The translations under genes and the position numbers were made by a program. The notes below the pieces were generated by a model that saw nothing but the letters and a program-made list of their open reading frames with translations, was not told the origin of the DNA and ran no database searches. A stretch of DNA of 64,000 bases, taken from Pelomyxa schiedti. Taxonomy: Eukaryota; Evosea; Pelobiontida; Pelomyxidae. This document shows, one piece after another, positions 10,501 through 23,298 of the stretch (within the stretch, counting starts at the first letter, position 1; the number at the start of each line of letters is the position of its first letter). The stretch is taken from assembly GCA_020536535.1 (NCBI GenBank), contig JAHLWZ010000869.1:1-64000 (forward strand), written 5' to 3'.

Positions 10501-13500
10501 CGAATTCCTCGTTCGTGTGCGCATCCTGTTTGTGAGATTGTGTGGATGAGGAGGCTTCAATTTTGCGGAGTTCGGGCATGACTCCGCTCTGTAGAGGTGG
10601 GGGGATCGAGAACGTTGTGACAGGGGACCTTGATTTCCCCAGAGAGCACAGGTACTGAAGGAAATTGGCATTCAGGTATTGTTTGGAGTAGATTATGAAC
10701 TCAATCAGGACACTCAAGCTGTCAATGCAAAATTCCAAGTCAGCATGAATTTCCGAAAATTTGACCTGCGTGTTTTTTTGGTTATTTTGCTGTTTATGTA
10801 TAAGGTTTTTAAAAAACCTTCAAAGGAGAGGAACCAAAGGGGGGCTTCAATTTAAGGGCAAAATCAAGATTTCCAACTTCGGCAAAATTCATTTCCTTTT
10901 TCAATGTGAAACGAACGTTAAAAAAAAACTTGGATACTTTCAAGTGAGTTGAGAAATTTTGGCTTGGTTGAAAAACGTCAGTGACTGACTTGGTCACAAA
11001 AAACTTCCACATGTGTGCTCTGATATCAAAGGTAGGTCTGGATGCAACAGGCAGAAATATCTTCAAAACCATTACCCATCCAGGTTTTCATGAGAAAAAA
11101 GAACCTTTGTCTGCCCAGTCAAAATTATGGCACATTTTGGTAAGAGGAAACCGAATTTCAAAGCAATGTCATTGGAGGAGATGTAAAACTGCTAGTGTTA
11201 TTCATGATATGGCAGATATAAATCATACTGGGATGCCACGAGAAGGAGAAATGTTAGTAAATGAGAACGCAAGTAGGTTTTCTAGCCATGAGCCACAGGA
11301 GTCTTTTGTTTGTTCATATTATGGAATTAATATATGAAGGAAGGGGTGGGGGCCAAAGACAGATACCTGGACACAGGTCAATTGTCAGGCCATCTACATG
11401 TATGGATATTGCCTGTGAGTGGGAAGCGTGGTCATGGACTTGGGCTCCCTCACGGAGGTATTTCCCAGAACTAAGTACGGAAGGAGTGGCCTGTGCATCT
11501 TCTGACTGTAACATCAGATTAATAACCAGAAAAAAAATTTTTTTCTGATATTGGGAAGGTGGATTTACGTCATTAAACTTTGTCTTATACAGTACTGCTA
11601 TAGGTGAGACTTTTGGTGCATGGCATAGTACAGTCAACGACTGCACACTGTTGACAAAGTAGTCCACCATCTAGATCTTCCCCAGTCAAAGAAAAAGTCT
11701 ACAGGATTCATTTTTTAGGAAATAATACCCTTCCATGGAAGTTGAAAATGTGGATGTGAGTTAATTCCACAAAGCGGACCTCTTCCCACAGATGCATGTG
11801 ATCTGATTCTGGGTGCTTGAGATTGATATAACCTAGCAGCAGAGTAAAAAACCACGATTTGTTGAGGAATGGAAACCAGTAGCGCATTTGAAAGTAATCG
11901 AGAAAGCATTCACATTTGGTTTCTATGATTTTTTTTTTTTTTTGTAATCACTTCAATGAGTTTGTACTCATTTCTTATGACTTACTGTTTGTTTAGAATA
12001 GTCTTGGCAGTAGGACTGAATAAAAGAAAGAAGCTGCTCATAAATCTTGGGGGTAAGATCCAGAGATAAATTTGGAACATCTATCTGCAATAAGTACATC
12101 TGCTACTGTGTTACCACTTGACACAATAACTTGGAATAGAGTACTGAAGCTTCTTGGGCAGCACCCATAAAAAACGATCTTTCATTTTTGGACATCAGTG
12201 GAGACGGCCACGGGGTTGCTGAATAAGTTTCACTGTCGATGACTAATGTTGGCTGGGTGGAAAAGGGAGAATCTTTTGGCGCCTTCAAGGATTGCAACAA
12301 TGTGGAGCCTATGTTGATACTATCACTGTTGAGGGGAACAGTTGGGGTTTCTGGCACACTGTGCTGGTTGGGAGGCAAAGTTTGTTCAGGTGATTCTTCC
12401 TGAACTATAAGCTGGATAGGAGGCTCTTGGGATGTGTTAGTCTGAGGCATGGTGATCTCCAGTACACGTTGTGGAGCAGCTAAAGTTTTTGTTGGTGAAA
12501 AAAACCAAAAGAGACAATCAACCTGCATTTTCTTTGATGAAAGCTCTCAGAGTTTCAAAGTTGAAGGTGTATTTTCCCAAGGTACTTCTGAAATTGAGTG
12601 GTATTTCATGTAACTCCAACGAGATACCTTTTCATAAACAACCCACAGGCTTCAACAATAAGTTCAGAGTGTTCAAAGAAATGGATTGAAGCAGTAATGG
12701 TCCTTGCTTTGACTGTGATATCTGTATTATGCCGAACTTGGTTCTGTTTTTGTTGGCTTTAATTTTTTTATTTTTTTGTATTTTATTTTGTGGGTGGTGG
12801 TAGGTTTTAGGGGTTTGTGCATTAAAATTATGATACCACAGGTTTTGCTAAGCTGATGTATTCCAAAATTCGGCTGTGGAAGTCACCTCTGGAAGATCTG
12901 AGGGGGATTAGATTATGTTTATTTCGGAGCCGAACCTCATTGAAAGAAATGACTGGCTCATACTGGTTCCATGTGAGGCAGTGCAAATTCCTTCCCAAAG
13001 AAAGAGTATGGGTTGCAATAAAGATGCAGCGTGAGAAGATGTTGCATCCCAAAAAACTTGAATATCAGGGAAGTCACACTTTATAGTGGCACTGGGACCG
13101 GTTTCTGAAAGCTGGAGATCATATGGCAGGAAATGAGTGACTCTAGTTTATGAATGATGTGTACCCTCAGTTTTATCTTAATGGAAAAAGGAGAATCCAT
13201 CAGAGATGTTTCACTGGAAGTAACCCTAAGGCATGGTCTGGGGAAGAAATTTGATACATTAATACTGAATGGAGGTAGTGAAGAACATACATGGTACTCA
13301 GGAGGGCTCCGTCTTCTTTTTGTTGTCAAATCATAACATACATGTATAAAGATGTGTAGAAAAGAAAAGGTGATAGTACCATATATGTTCTTTGCAATTC
13401 TCAGGCATGATTGAAACTTGAAGGAGCGCTTACTTTTAGTCCGTTTGTAAAGAGCGCTGAAATTGGATAAAGTTGCACAAATCTCAGTGGAGGGTTTCTC

Positions 13501-15261
13501 TGTATTGTAGAGTGCAACCACAATCTGAGAATAGGCAAGTTTGAGGTCTACAACACAGAATTCCTGATACTGGTTGAGGGAAAATTTGTCAACTTATAGC
13601 TTTACAATATCTTGTTCCTCACAGCATTGGGGAATATCCCGAGATTCGGTATTTTCTGCACTGCTGATAGTAATTTCCTTAGCCAGGTTACTTATGCTTT
13701 AAAAGAAAGGTGAATACATTTGGTTGTTGGTTGTGCAATTGCCTATTTACGTTTTCCTCTGCTTGTCCCTCTCTTGCCCTCGCTATGAGAACAAAAAGAA
13801 AAAAAAAAAAAAAAAAAAGAAAGAAAATTAAATACCTTTGGTCAATATCTTCATCCCCTTCACAATCATAATAAACTTCACCCTCCTCATTACCAGTTTC
13901 ATCAAAGGAGTCAGAAGGATAAGTAGAGCTTCTACAAATGTGAAAAACATTGGATGAAAGGAAATAAATACAAATTCTTTTGTGTCAAGTAACTGTGTTG
14001 GGAGATTCCAAGTTCCAATTCCTTTTTTCCACTCTGTTACTCCAACAGAAAAGAAGTGAAAGTGAACCTTCAGGGCTTCAAAAAGGAGGGGTAGATGTTG
14101 CTCTTTTGGTAATACTTTTGAGGAAAACTGTTGTGGACCAAGATTTTCTGTGTGGTATAGAAATTGCGCAAGCAGAAGCAGTACCAGTGGGTTGATGAAT
14201 ACCTGTAAAACCAGTTCAACATTCAGACCAGACATGAAGGGCACTCACATCAAAATTATCGACTTTGACTGTGAACTTAAGTGGTGGTATCAGGCAAAAA
14301 CTTTTGTGATCCTTCAAATTCAACTGGCCCCTTTGTTATTTGTTTTAGAATCTTTCTTTTAAGTGAGTAAAACTACGTGAGTTTGATAAAACCAGTTCCG
14401 GAATGGGGATTGGAGAGCTTAATAACAGGGAAAGGACCAACCTAACAATTTAAATGGTTGAAAGAAGGATTAATAAAGATTGTACTAAACATGTTCATTG
14501 GAACTTTCTTGAAGACCACTGACACTAATATTCAGGGAGTCAAATATTAGGCAACACTCTGCAAGAAGGGATCCCACCTCCATGAGAAATGAGCAAAAAG
14601 TCAAGAATACAAACCAGATGCGGCAGTATTATAGTGCATGTATGGTATGGTTAGAGCTAATGCAACCATTCTCATCTTTGAAGGAGGTTCAACACCATCA
14701 ATTGTGTGCTCAACTTTAATTAACGTATCTCTGAAGGTGACGTCAAGCTTCATCAGCACATGTTGAAGGAGGAAATTGATCTTCTAATTACAACTTAGAA
14801 AATATTAAACAACTGAAGTGTACATGTTCCTCTTCTGTCGAAGATTTGAATGGGGAGCTGTGATAGTTATTTGTATCTGCACAAGATCACTCAATGCTTT
14901 TTTTGAAAGGAAAAAGACCTACCTCTCACAACAATGGCCATGCTCAACCCCACAACATTAAGAACATAAGGGATGGTATCACTCTCTGGCAATTTGATAG
15001 TGATAGCATCAATTTTCCCCTCCTTCAAGTACACTGGCAGTCTACCAACAAATTGGGCATTTATCGCCTGCACCACAAGGTAGCATAAACAACAGTAACC
15101 AAATGCAGCACTCATACAGCAGCGTCGAGAGTTATGTCCTTCAGAAGAACAGTGCCAGATGAAATCGAACTTCCCAACGTCGTAGCATCCAGACCACCAC
15201 ACGAACAAAACGACCCCAGCACGTCTCCAATCAAAAACGACGCAAATCGTCTCGGCAGCAT
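7555..15261 (-). CDS. ATG2: ATG2-like autophagy lipid-transfer protein
   Basis: A very long multi-exon minus-strand gene. The N-terminus is a chorein-type segment (start MLPRRFASFLIGDVLG at 15261; then GTVLLKDITLDAA, then FVGRLPVYLKEGKIDAITI after an intron). ATG2 and VPS13 bridge-type proteins begin this way. Downstream there is FCIDSLSVLIEFI (about 10710), resembling the ATG2 CAD region, and then a long Gln/Pro-rich insert (9560-10600). Near the C-terminus are PFKLHIDQDTALWLF (about 8820), ALDYVAKRLDLKNL (about 8660), FMNLGSGMANVFLLPIDQYR (about 8310) and FSPIAAATGCSAAF (about 7680), in the order and spacing of ATG2 C-terminal domains. ATG2 transfers lipids from ER to the growing autophagosome. 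The Q/P-rich insert in the middle is unusual. Many internal exon boundaries remain unassigned. Confidence 0.8.
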
Positions 15262-15437
15262 CACACGCCGTTTACTTATTTTTTTAATAAAAATGAAACA
15301 CGAGATCTTGGAGTAAACTACTTTTGTGCCAGCAGGGCATTAGTGTAGAACCGAAGAATCTCAACAGGGTAGGAAGTGAGTCTGTGATACGATTGAATCT
15401 TCCCGTTTTTCCTTGTTTTGGGATAGTCGGTTCCGAA

Positions 15438-17137
15438 TCATAACGATCCTGAACCTGGTGATGATTCTGAGGTTGGAGGGGGGTTGGATTTGGGCCGTTG
15501 TGTGCCTCCAGGACGTAGCTCAGTGGGCCTGTGGTCCTTTTTAATGTTCTTCTGCCGGGATCGCGTCTTCCGTTTCTAATAAGAAAAGGAAGGCATTAGA
15601 ATTGGAAAAACTTCACGAGTTGAGGGGGAAGTTACCTTAACAGGGAAAGCTTGTTTCGATGTGCCTGTGGTACAGGGTGGCCCGGGTGGAGGCCTCTTAG
15701 AGCCAACCAGTGTGATTGGATTAGGGGTTTCGTTGGTGTGGGTGGAAGGTGATATTGACCGTTGTGTTTCTATTGGCTTGTGTTGGGGAGTGGGAGGATT
15801 GGGTGTTGCGGGTATTGTGGGCGTTTCCAGTTGTTCACTATTGGAAGGCTCTATTTCGGTTGGTCTCTCTAATACTGTATTATGAGTTGGTTTTACCTCG
15901 GATGTCACGTTGCGGGAGGTTTTTGTTGTATTAATAAATGCATTTGGAGAGCGGGGAGTGATGGAGAAAGTGTTTCTTAAAGGGAGAGGTTGACTATGAA
16001 TTGGCCTCTTGAAAACTGGCCGCTCTGTGATTGATTTCTGAAACACTGGCCGGCGTGATTGTGGAAAATATCGTTGGTTAGATTGATATTCGGTGTGTTG
16101 AGCCTTTTGGGTCGGAACCTCCTTGTTTCATGTTGTTTGAAATGGTGCAGAAGGAAAAAAAAAAAAAAAGAACTGACCTGGTCTTGTAATGTGTTATGCG
16201 TAGAAATAGGAATTGAGGGCGCTATCTTCTTTTTAGGAGCGATGCTTGCAGACCGGCTGAGAGATGTTACTATCGCTATAGTTGGATGATTTTATTTCTT
16301 TTCAAGAACAAACCTATCAGGGTCTGGTTGTGCTTTTTCTGGGTTCTCCCATAGCTCCAATGCTGTTGGAGGCTTCTTTGCAGGTTCATTGTTATTGTCA
16401 CTGGGAGCTGCTGTACTTGGAGACACCTTCATGGTAATTGTATGTTGTATACCGCTTGCTAACTTCTCGGCTACACCTTGAACAGCGCTGATGTGTTGCA
16501 ATTCCCGCAGCTCTTGTTTGTTGGCTCTTCTAAGTGTCTCTGCAAGTTTTGTGTTTGATACGGTATCACTTGCAGGAGCCAAATGTCGAGAGAAGCGGGC
16601 ACCAAGTCCTACTCTATGTACAGTTGGAAATAATAATATGTGTTACCCTCTCCACGATTACCTTGGGGTTCTGATTTCATCAGGCTCGGAGTGAGCGATT
16701 GCATAAGCCAAGGTCGAGCCATCTCCGGTTTCATACGCACCCTCGTCCCCAATGCCTTCTGGGCCCATGGCCTTTTTCAACCACACATTGACGAGGTCCT
16801 CAGACGCATCAATCCCGCGAATCACAACCTTGCTTGGCTCCGTGTTAATTACAGGAGTCTGCCCTTGGGAGTTCTGAGCCACGGCACTTTGGGTGGTATT
16901 TTTTGTAGCAGCATCGCCGGAAGTGACACTGACGCCGGCGGCTTTTGCGGCAATAGCAGCGCGTTTTGCCAGCCTCTCTCGGTTTCGATCTTCGCGCTCC
17001 GCCCTCAATCTCTCCTCACGCTCCTTTTTACGCTCGGCGAGCGTACCCGGTAACGGCGCCATTCCCGCATCCGTACGGTCCAGCAACAAATCCGCACTGC
17101 TGGCCTTATCCAAGTGCCTTGCCCACGTACCCCGCAT
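15438..17137 (-). CDS. Charged low-complexity protein of unknown function
   Basis: Three exon blocks join in frame through GT-AG introns. The first is an Arg/Glu/Lys-rich helical region (TLAERKKEREERLRAERED), then a short conserved-looking stretch (VGLGARFSRHLAP; TKLAETLRRANKQEL), then a Pro/Thr-rich region, ending in a basic tail (KRKTRSRQKNIKKDHRP). The stop after VLEKK at about 16292 is best explained as lying inside a 58-base intron, because the frame continues cleanly beyond it. The basic tail suggests a nuclear or nucleolar protein, but I do not recognise the family. The start at 17137 is the first in-frame ATG; an alternative is at 17062. Confidence 0.5.
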
Positions 17138-17647
17138 GCTTCTTCTGAATAAATTGCAGTATGAGATCTTCTGTATATTACAGCTTGCCTGCGAGGAGAA
17201 CCTCGAATCGTTGCAGGGAACTGCTGTTTTGTGGAGTTCTTTTTCAACCCGAAAGCCGTTCCCCGTTCCTACGAGTTAAGTTCGTGAGGCCGTGATCAGA
17301 TCTGAGTCTCTGAGTCTCAGTTGCAATACAGTTGGAATTACGTCCACTATTTTTTCCTTCATTCACTTCAAGGGGGAAAAAATACAAAATTTAGGCCTTG
17401 TGAAAAAAACACCGCCCGTCGCCCACCGAATCTCCGTGTCGTCGTCTCGCCAAGGTACCAATGCCACCGTAATGGCGACACCAGTGTGTTGTTGACGGCG
17501 CCGATGTGCCTCGTTGTTGTCGTTTTTTTTTTAATTTACTTTTTAATTTTTTTTTAATATTTTTTTTTTGCGTATCAACGCTGCCGTGGTTTTTTTTTTT
17601 TTGTGGTACCACAACGTCCGTTTGTTTACGATCGTTTTCATTTGCAG
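17138..17647. promoter_or_regulatory. Divergent intergenic region between the charged protein and eL6
   Basis: About 500 bases separate the two start codons. The region has long T and A runs (17520-17605). It ends with a pyrimidine tract and AG directly before the eL6 ATG, which looks like a splice acceptor, so part of it is probably a 5'-UTR intron of eL6. Confidence 0.4.
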
Positions 17648-18625
17648 ATGAAGTACGATCACAAGAAGCTTGAGCTTCTCTCTGCCAACCGAAGACGCAA
17701 GATAAAGGGACACTTCTGGCTTTCGAGAGTTGGCAAAGCCATCAAAGCGGTATGTTCTCTTCGCCCTTGTATGGCAGTAGGAGTAAGCCTAAGCGTTTGT
17801 GAAGAAACAAGCAGCTGCCAAGGAGGTCGCAGCAAAGAAAGCAGCAGAGACCAAAAAGGTAGAAGCAGAGGCAAAGAAGGATCAAACACCCGTGGTTGAG
17901 AAAGACGCAAAAACCAAGGGAAAGAGCCACCCCTCCAAGAAGAAGTTGGACAGAATTAAGCGCCACCAAGTCGAGCACTGCAAAAAAATGCAGTTGAAGG
18001 CAACTGCCGCGAGGTTAGCTTTCCCCCTTGCTTTGGTTGTATTAAATTCCTTTTACAGAACCCATCGCGCCAAATTGAGGAAGTCTCTCAGGAAGGGAAC
18101 CGTTGTAATCATTCTCACCGGAACCTTCAAGGGACGCCGCGCCATTTTCCTCAAACAACTCAAGTCCGGCCTCTGCCTTATCACCGGACCTTACGCCTTG
18201 AACGGTGTTCCCCTTAGGAGGATTAACCAACGATTTTTGATTGCCACACATACCAGGGTAAGTTTTCACCCTGTGCCGCTTTTTTTTACTCAACAAAATT
18301 AACCTTTTTAGGTCGCCCTCAAGGGAGTTAAGATTCCCCACAAGTTCAATGATAAGTACTTCGCCAGGATCACCAACAGACAGGAGAAGAAAAATGAGAC
18401 CAACTTCTTCTCTGAAGTGGTTTGTTTTCCATTTGCTCTTTTTTTCGGCTAGTAACATCCACACAGGCACCCAAGAAGAGGCTCGCTCCTTCTTCCGTAG
18501 CAGACATTGCTGCTTTTGACAAGCTCGTGATGCCAATCATTGAGAAGGTCCCATTCCTTCCCCAGTACCTCAAGTCCACTTTCTCCCTGAGGCACGGTGA
18601 GAGACCACACCTCCTTAAGTTCTAA
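17648..18625 (+). CDS. RPL6: Large-subunit ribosomal protein eL6
   Basis: Five coding exons separated by short introns at about 17751-17804, 18015-18058, 18258-18311 and 18419-18466. The core carries family signatures: [38 protein letters not shown] and the C-terminal [16 protein letters not shown], which matches the conserved eL6 ending. The N-terminal part is a Lys/Ala-rich basic extension starting [11 protein letters not shown], as in longer eukaryotic eL6 proteins. eL6 is a structural protein on the surface of the 60S subunit. The ATG immediately follows an apparent splice acceptor, so a 5'-UTR intron is likely. Product identity is firm. Confidence 0.93.
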
Positions 18626-18734
18626 GAGAGTTTGTTTTCTTTCTTTCCTGTTTGCAAGAGACTTGTTTCGAAAGAATAGTTTGTTCCTTAGACAAAATTT
18701 CTTTTGATGGAGTACCAACAACTTTTTTGTTGTA

Positions 18735-21297
18735 TTACGAGTCGTTGGTTGAGGCACAAGGAAACTCTGAGAATTCCAGGATGGGTGTTGGTGTTTCTGG
18801 TCCCTCATCCTCAGTTGAAGTGCTGCTAGAGTTCTCGCAGGAGTCGGTATCAGTATCGGAACCGGGTTCGGGGTCTGTATCCTCTTCTTCCTCTACAAAT
18901 GCTATTTCGGATTCGGTGTCCGATGAGCTGCTGGCTTCCGCTTTTTCGGGTTCTGGTTCTGCTGGTTCTGGTTCTGGTGTGGGCACTGGATTTTGTGCTG
19001 GGGGTACAGTATTCTGTGGTATTGTAGTTGCAGAGAGAGCCGGCTGTGGTGGATTTAGTTCGGGTTGAGTTGAGCTTTCCGGTTGGGGCAGTTTTAGTCC
19101 GGCCTGTGGGTCTGGTTTAGATACCGGCTGTGATGGTTCTGCTTTTGGGGTATCTACTGCAGCTACAATAGGCGGCTGACTAGCACTTGGTAGCCGAGGT
19201 TGTTTGGCCGGATGTGACTTTTTTGTGGGAAGCTTGGGTTCTGCCGGTTTCTTTGGTTTTGGAGGTTCTTTCTTAGGAGCTTTTTGCTTGAGTGCCCTGA
19301 GGTTTGCAGCTAGCTTTTTCCTTTCTTTCTTCGAAAGTTTTGTTGGTGTGGGATTTGTGCTTACTGGAGAACCTGTGGCACCATCTGCTGTTTCTGACTT
19401 GGATGCTGCGTTCTGAGGGTTTACCGTTTTTGTCTGAGGTTTCTTGTGTGACTTTGGGTGGTGGGCTGCCTTTTGCTTGCGGGGTTCAACAGGCTTGCCC
19501 TTTTTTGTTATTTTGCTTAGTTGTGCTAACTGTTGCTGGTTGACTCCCATCAATTTGCTTAGAGTCATCCTCTTGATGTTGATAAATCTTCCAACCTTAC
19601 AAGGAGATGGATTTTCATTAACAAGCAAGCAAGGTAAGGAGACAGATGATGTCCAATCCAACAGGCTGCCACAATCTGGTACACTAATGATAATAAGAGC
19701 TGTAGGGAGGATGGAATGCTCGTAATAGGAACGTATAATACGAATGACTTCATCAAAAAAGACAACAGATTCTTCTTTCGAATTGGAAAAGCAAACAGGC
19801 TGAAGATAAAAATGAGGAAAAGTGAGATTCTTGAATTGTACCTTGACCCAACTAGCTGATCTTAGTGTTTCTCTGGCGAGTGTATTGAGACTCCGTAGGA
19901 AGATCACACATTCCAGATCAGAAATAGGCTGCTGAGTGATGCCGCGCGCTGCATTCATCAAGTTTGTTTTAAATTTGTCTAAGTTACTCCTGTTCCCTTC
20001 AGGTTTATCACTACCAAAGGCCGCGTTGACTAGGCCTGGTGGAATATTCCAAAGCACGATGGGATGTAAAAGTCTCAATGGTCGTTGGATTTGATACATG
20101 TTTGGGTACTGTGGAGTTGTTGGAAAGGCGGAATACTGGGCGGCTTGACTAAATAGTTGTGGGTTACCCTGAGAAGGGGGAAAGTATAAATTAGGCTGAG
20201 GAGCGGGCTGAAATGAGGCAGAACGGTTTTGTGATGTAACAGCATTTTCCTGTGCCGGTTGTGTTGGGGAGAATTGTGATGCAGGCGTTTGACCTTGGAT
20301 ACAAGGTTGAGAACCCAACGTTTGAGGGGACTCTGAGGCACAGGATGTAGATTGAGTAGGAATCTGAGGCTGCATTTGTACTTGAGTATTAGGACTTGAA
20401 ATCCCAATTTCAGTCAAATTTGCATTTGCCACCTGCTTCTGTTGCTGTTGTTGGTCGTTTACTCCAACAAGAGGGGTCTGGGACTGAACTTGAGACGTAG
20501 GAGGTTGGGGTTGCATCTGGTTCTGGAAAGAAGAGGTAGGTTCCAGGCTCTGTGATGGATACACATTCGTTGGGGTTCCGCGTGACAAGTCGTTCTGCTG
20601 GAACATTGGCGAGAAATTACCGGGTGCACCTTGAAATTGATCAGGCCTGGGCCAACTGGATGCCTGGTAATTTGTGGGAGTCTGAAACATTGGCTGTGAA
20701 AAAGTAGGAGGAGGAGGCATAGAACCAGGCACAAACGGGGGATTGCTATTACTGTTTGTACTACTATACAGCTGCTGGAACTGCTGTTGCTGCTGCTGCA
20801 GTATATTGTTATTATGGGATTGCTGCTGTTGGTGCTGATGTGGCTGTTGTTGGTGAGCTTGGTTACGTTGTTGCTGGGGCTGGAAATGGGCTTGGTTGTG
20901 TGCCTTTTTGGGGTTGGCGTTTGGGGCGGCGTTGTTTCCGCCGCCGGGGTGATTTGGGCGGGTCGGGGGCAGCTCGTACTCGAGGGTCACGCGGGCGCCG
21001 TCGATGAGGACCGGGGACGCGGCGAGGGCCCGCTGGGCGTCCTCGGGCGCCAGGAAGTTCACGAGGGCGTGGTTGCGGGGGCGAAGGCACACAGACCTCA
21101 GGGCGCCGAACTGGCTGAAGAACCCGCGCAGGGATTCCTGGGTGCAGTTGGGACCAAGGCCGGACGCCCACAGGCCCTGTGGTGTTTAAATACAAGAATT
21201 AGTAGGCAACGGGCCCAATTTGCCGCCAGACAGAGCGACTTGTGAATTGTGACACGGTACTTACCCGCTGCGGCGATGTGCTAGAAACAAGTGACAT
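18735..21297 (-). CDS. RRM-domain protein with Q-rich middle and Lys/Pro/acidic tail
   Basis: Exon 1 (21265-21297) encodes eleven residues. An 88-base intron follows, and exon 2 (18735-21176) is one long frame. Residues about 11-80 form an RNA-recognition motif with an RNP-type layout (GLWASGLGPNCTQESL, FFSQFGALRSVCLRP, NHALVNFLAPEDAQRAL). A Gln/Asn/Pro-rich region of about 280 residues follows. Next comes a structured-looking domain of about 180 residues (RLLHPIVLWNIPPGLVNAAF to CLLVNENPSPCKVGRFI) that I cannot assign; its position after an RRM recalls SPEN/SPOC proteins but the motifs do not match well. The tail is Lys/Pro-rich, then acidic. The gene probably acts in RNA metabolism. The long exon is exceptional in this intron-rich window. 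Confidence 0.75.
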
Positions 21298-21359
21298 GTT
21301 GGGGAACAATAAAACCAACTTGCTTAATACTTTCCCTGAAATGATGCACGGAGAATGAC

Positions 21360-21445
21360 TTAATGGAAGGAGCTCCAGAACAAATAACAAACCCAACACA
21401 GGAGTTGGATGCCTTGCGACCCTGGGCTATATTACACCATCAGAT
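21360..21445 (-). repeat. Diverged third fragment of the retroelement tail
   Basis: Read on the minus strand, ggtgtaatatagcccagggt followed by tcgcaaggcatccaactcct resembles the start of the non-coding tail of the two copies above (ggggtaatatcgccaagggt then tgcaagggatcaaactccc). It lies about 170 bases beyond the end of copy 2, which suggests a second LTR remnant or a nested insertion. Confidence 0.5.
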
Positions 21446-21559
21446 GGATCCCACACCCAGTGCTAGGTTTAGTGGCCTCTCCAATTTTCAACAAAGGACT
21501 TCGAAATAAGAAACAACTTGCATTTCGTTAGAGCGGATGCAATACACCTGTGCAACAAA

Positions 21560-21910
21560 AACCAAATAAAAAAATGCAAAAAATGTTCCGGGAGTTTGAT
21601 CCCTTGCAACCCTTGGCGATATTACCCCACGTTCCAATTGTGGGGGAACTCGTCCTCTTTGCGACTTGCTCGCCCGAGGGCCGGTCTCGCCAGAACTGGA
21701 AACTTCGTCCTCCTAAATGGTGTATGTAGTTGCGCGTCCACGTTATATTTGTCCTCCAAATCTTCTTAATTTGATGCATGTATGTTTCCAGTTCTCGGTC
21801 CGCAGTGGCCACTAAGGGCTCCCAGAACCTCTGTAACAATCACTCTTTGTGATCCCGTGTTTTGGAGGATGATTCCTCCGAAACCGTACTTGTGGGTGGT
21901 ATTTTCTCGT
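21560..21910 (-). repeat. Dispersed repeat, copy 2 (3' end of the retroelement)
   Basis: The minus strand repeats the segment at 6990-7330 (FWEPLVATADRELETY, GGRSFQFWRDRPSGEQ, followed by the tggggtaatatcgcc tail). Rest-of-pol sequences are absent upstream, so only the terminal part of an element remains here, inserted upstream of the RRM gene. Confidence 0.8.
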
Positions 21911-22069
21911 ACCGAAATTCCCCTTCTACAAATTGTCTGCCGAGAAGTGGTTAACGGATGCTGCTTGTGTCCCTGTGTGATGTGTGCCGTCCTGTGGTAC
22001 GGTACATCTACTGAGAAGATTAGACTTTCGTTGAGTGGTCCTGCAAATGATGACAGTTAAAAAAAAGGA

Positions 22070-22379
22070 GGTGATGGCTGCGAAAGTGGGCCGTGCGGGT
22101 ACGTACATGAGTACCGTTGCCTTTGTGGTTGATTCCGACGTTTCTCTTTGTTGAGTGAATCTGGATACCTGCCAACAACTAGGAACCAAAGAGAGTGGGT
22201 TTGCACTAACTAATCATAAAACCTTGTCAATGGACTGGGGGCACGAGCGTGGTGCATTTATTTATGGAACTGCAGATGGCTCCACTTTGAAAATTAAGTT
22301 CATATTCGCGTTGGCCAAAGTTGAGCACACAATTGATGGTGTTGAAGCACTTCCAAAGGTGAGAATGGTTATGCCTTAG
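22070..22379 (+). pseudogene. Open fragment, possibly retropepsin-like
   Basis: Two short frames separated by a stop encode MSTVAFVVDSDVSLC and then TCQQLGTKES, YGTADGSTLKIKF and EHTIDGVEALPK. The order (hydrophobic strand, D-S-x motif, later D-G and hydrophobic strand) recalls the aspartic protease of retroelements, and it lies next to the retroelement tail. The match is weak, and a small host exon is the alternative. Confidence 0.25.
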
Positions 22380-23298
22380 CTCTCTTCCCGTACGCATACA
22401 CATGCCATGAAAATACTACCGCATCAAGGAGTTTGTGTTCCTTCATTTGCCACTTGAATTGTCCAGGTTGGCCGTTATCCTAGTGTCAAGCTCTCCAATA
22501 CCAATTCAGGAACAGGTTTATCGAACGGAGTTTTACTGAAGGATCACAACCAACAACCCCTGTATTCACCTTTCTTTTTTTTTTTTTTTTTTTCAAAGCC
22601 TAAAAGTGTGTCTTTGTGAACGGAAACTACCTTATCAGAGTTGCAGAAAAAATACTCATCTCTGGAATTCCCCAATTCTTTGAGGGAAAAAATTCGGCAA
22701 ATTACATGACTTGTGTTGTTCAACAAACATGCCCTCCATACATTAACCATAGTCCGTTCTTCATCACTTCCGTTCAGCATTAATTAATTAACCTTCTTTG
22801 TTAATTTTCTTCCTCCTGACCCTTATTCTTTGGGGTGAGCATATTACTTCACAGTGAAACATCTCAGATCACGGATCACCTTCTCTTCCCATTAAGATTA
22901 AACTGGGGGCATCACTTCACACTTTGGAAAACTAGCATAACCAATTTCACAACGAAATTCTCTGGCACGTTGCACTGAACTCATTGAAAGCTAAAGAAGC
23001 TAAGCAACGCAAAGAACAGTACAGGTGGCCATTTCAATTACTTTTTTTTAACTGAGCACAACAAGGACCCGAGTACCAGATGATACATGGCAGTTTCTGA
23101 TGTTCTAGTCAAGGCAAGAGAAGAGGGCTGAGGAAAAAACTGAATGTAAGCACAGAATGGCAAAGGTGTGGTACTACTTGCTATGCCCACCGGGAATACA
23201 TCGCCAAACACGCACAAAACAACGGGAGTATACTCCCATCTGTAGGTGGAAAAAAAATCACCAAGAACATTCTTCTTTTAGTTCATAGGGGCCGCCCA
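22380..23298. other. Intergenic stretch, nothing recognised
   Basis: AT-rich with a T run at 22573-22593. Only a short minus frame (22544-22780) without recognisable motifs is open. I see no gene, RNA or repeat that I can support. Confidence 0.4.

Noticed and set aside
16285-16300. Stop codon read-through or two overlapping genes in the charged protein
   Set aside because: The frame continues beyond the TAA, but a 58-base GT-AG intron that contains the stop keeps frame exactly, so splicing is simpler.
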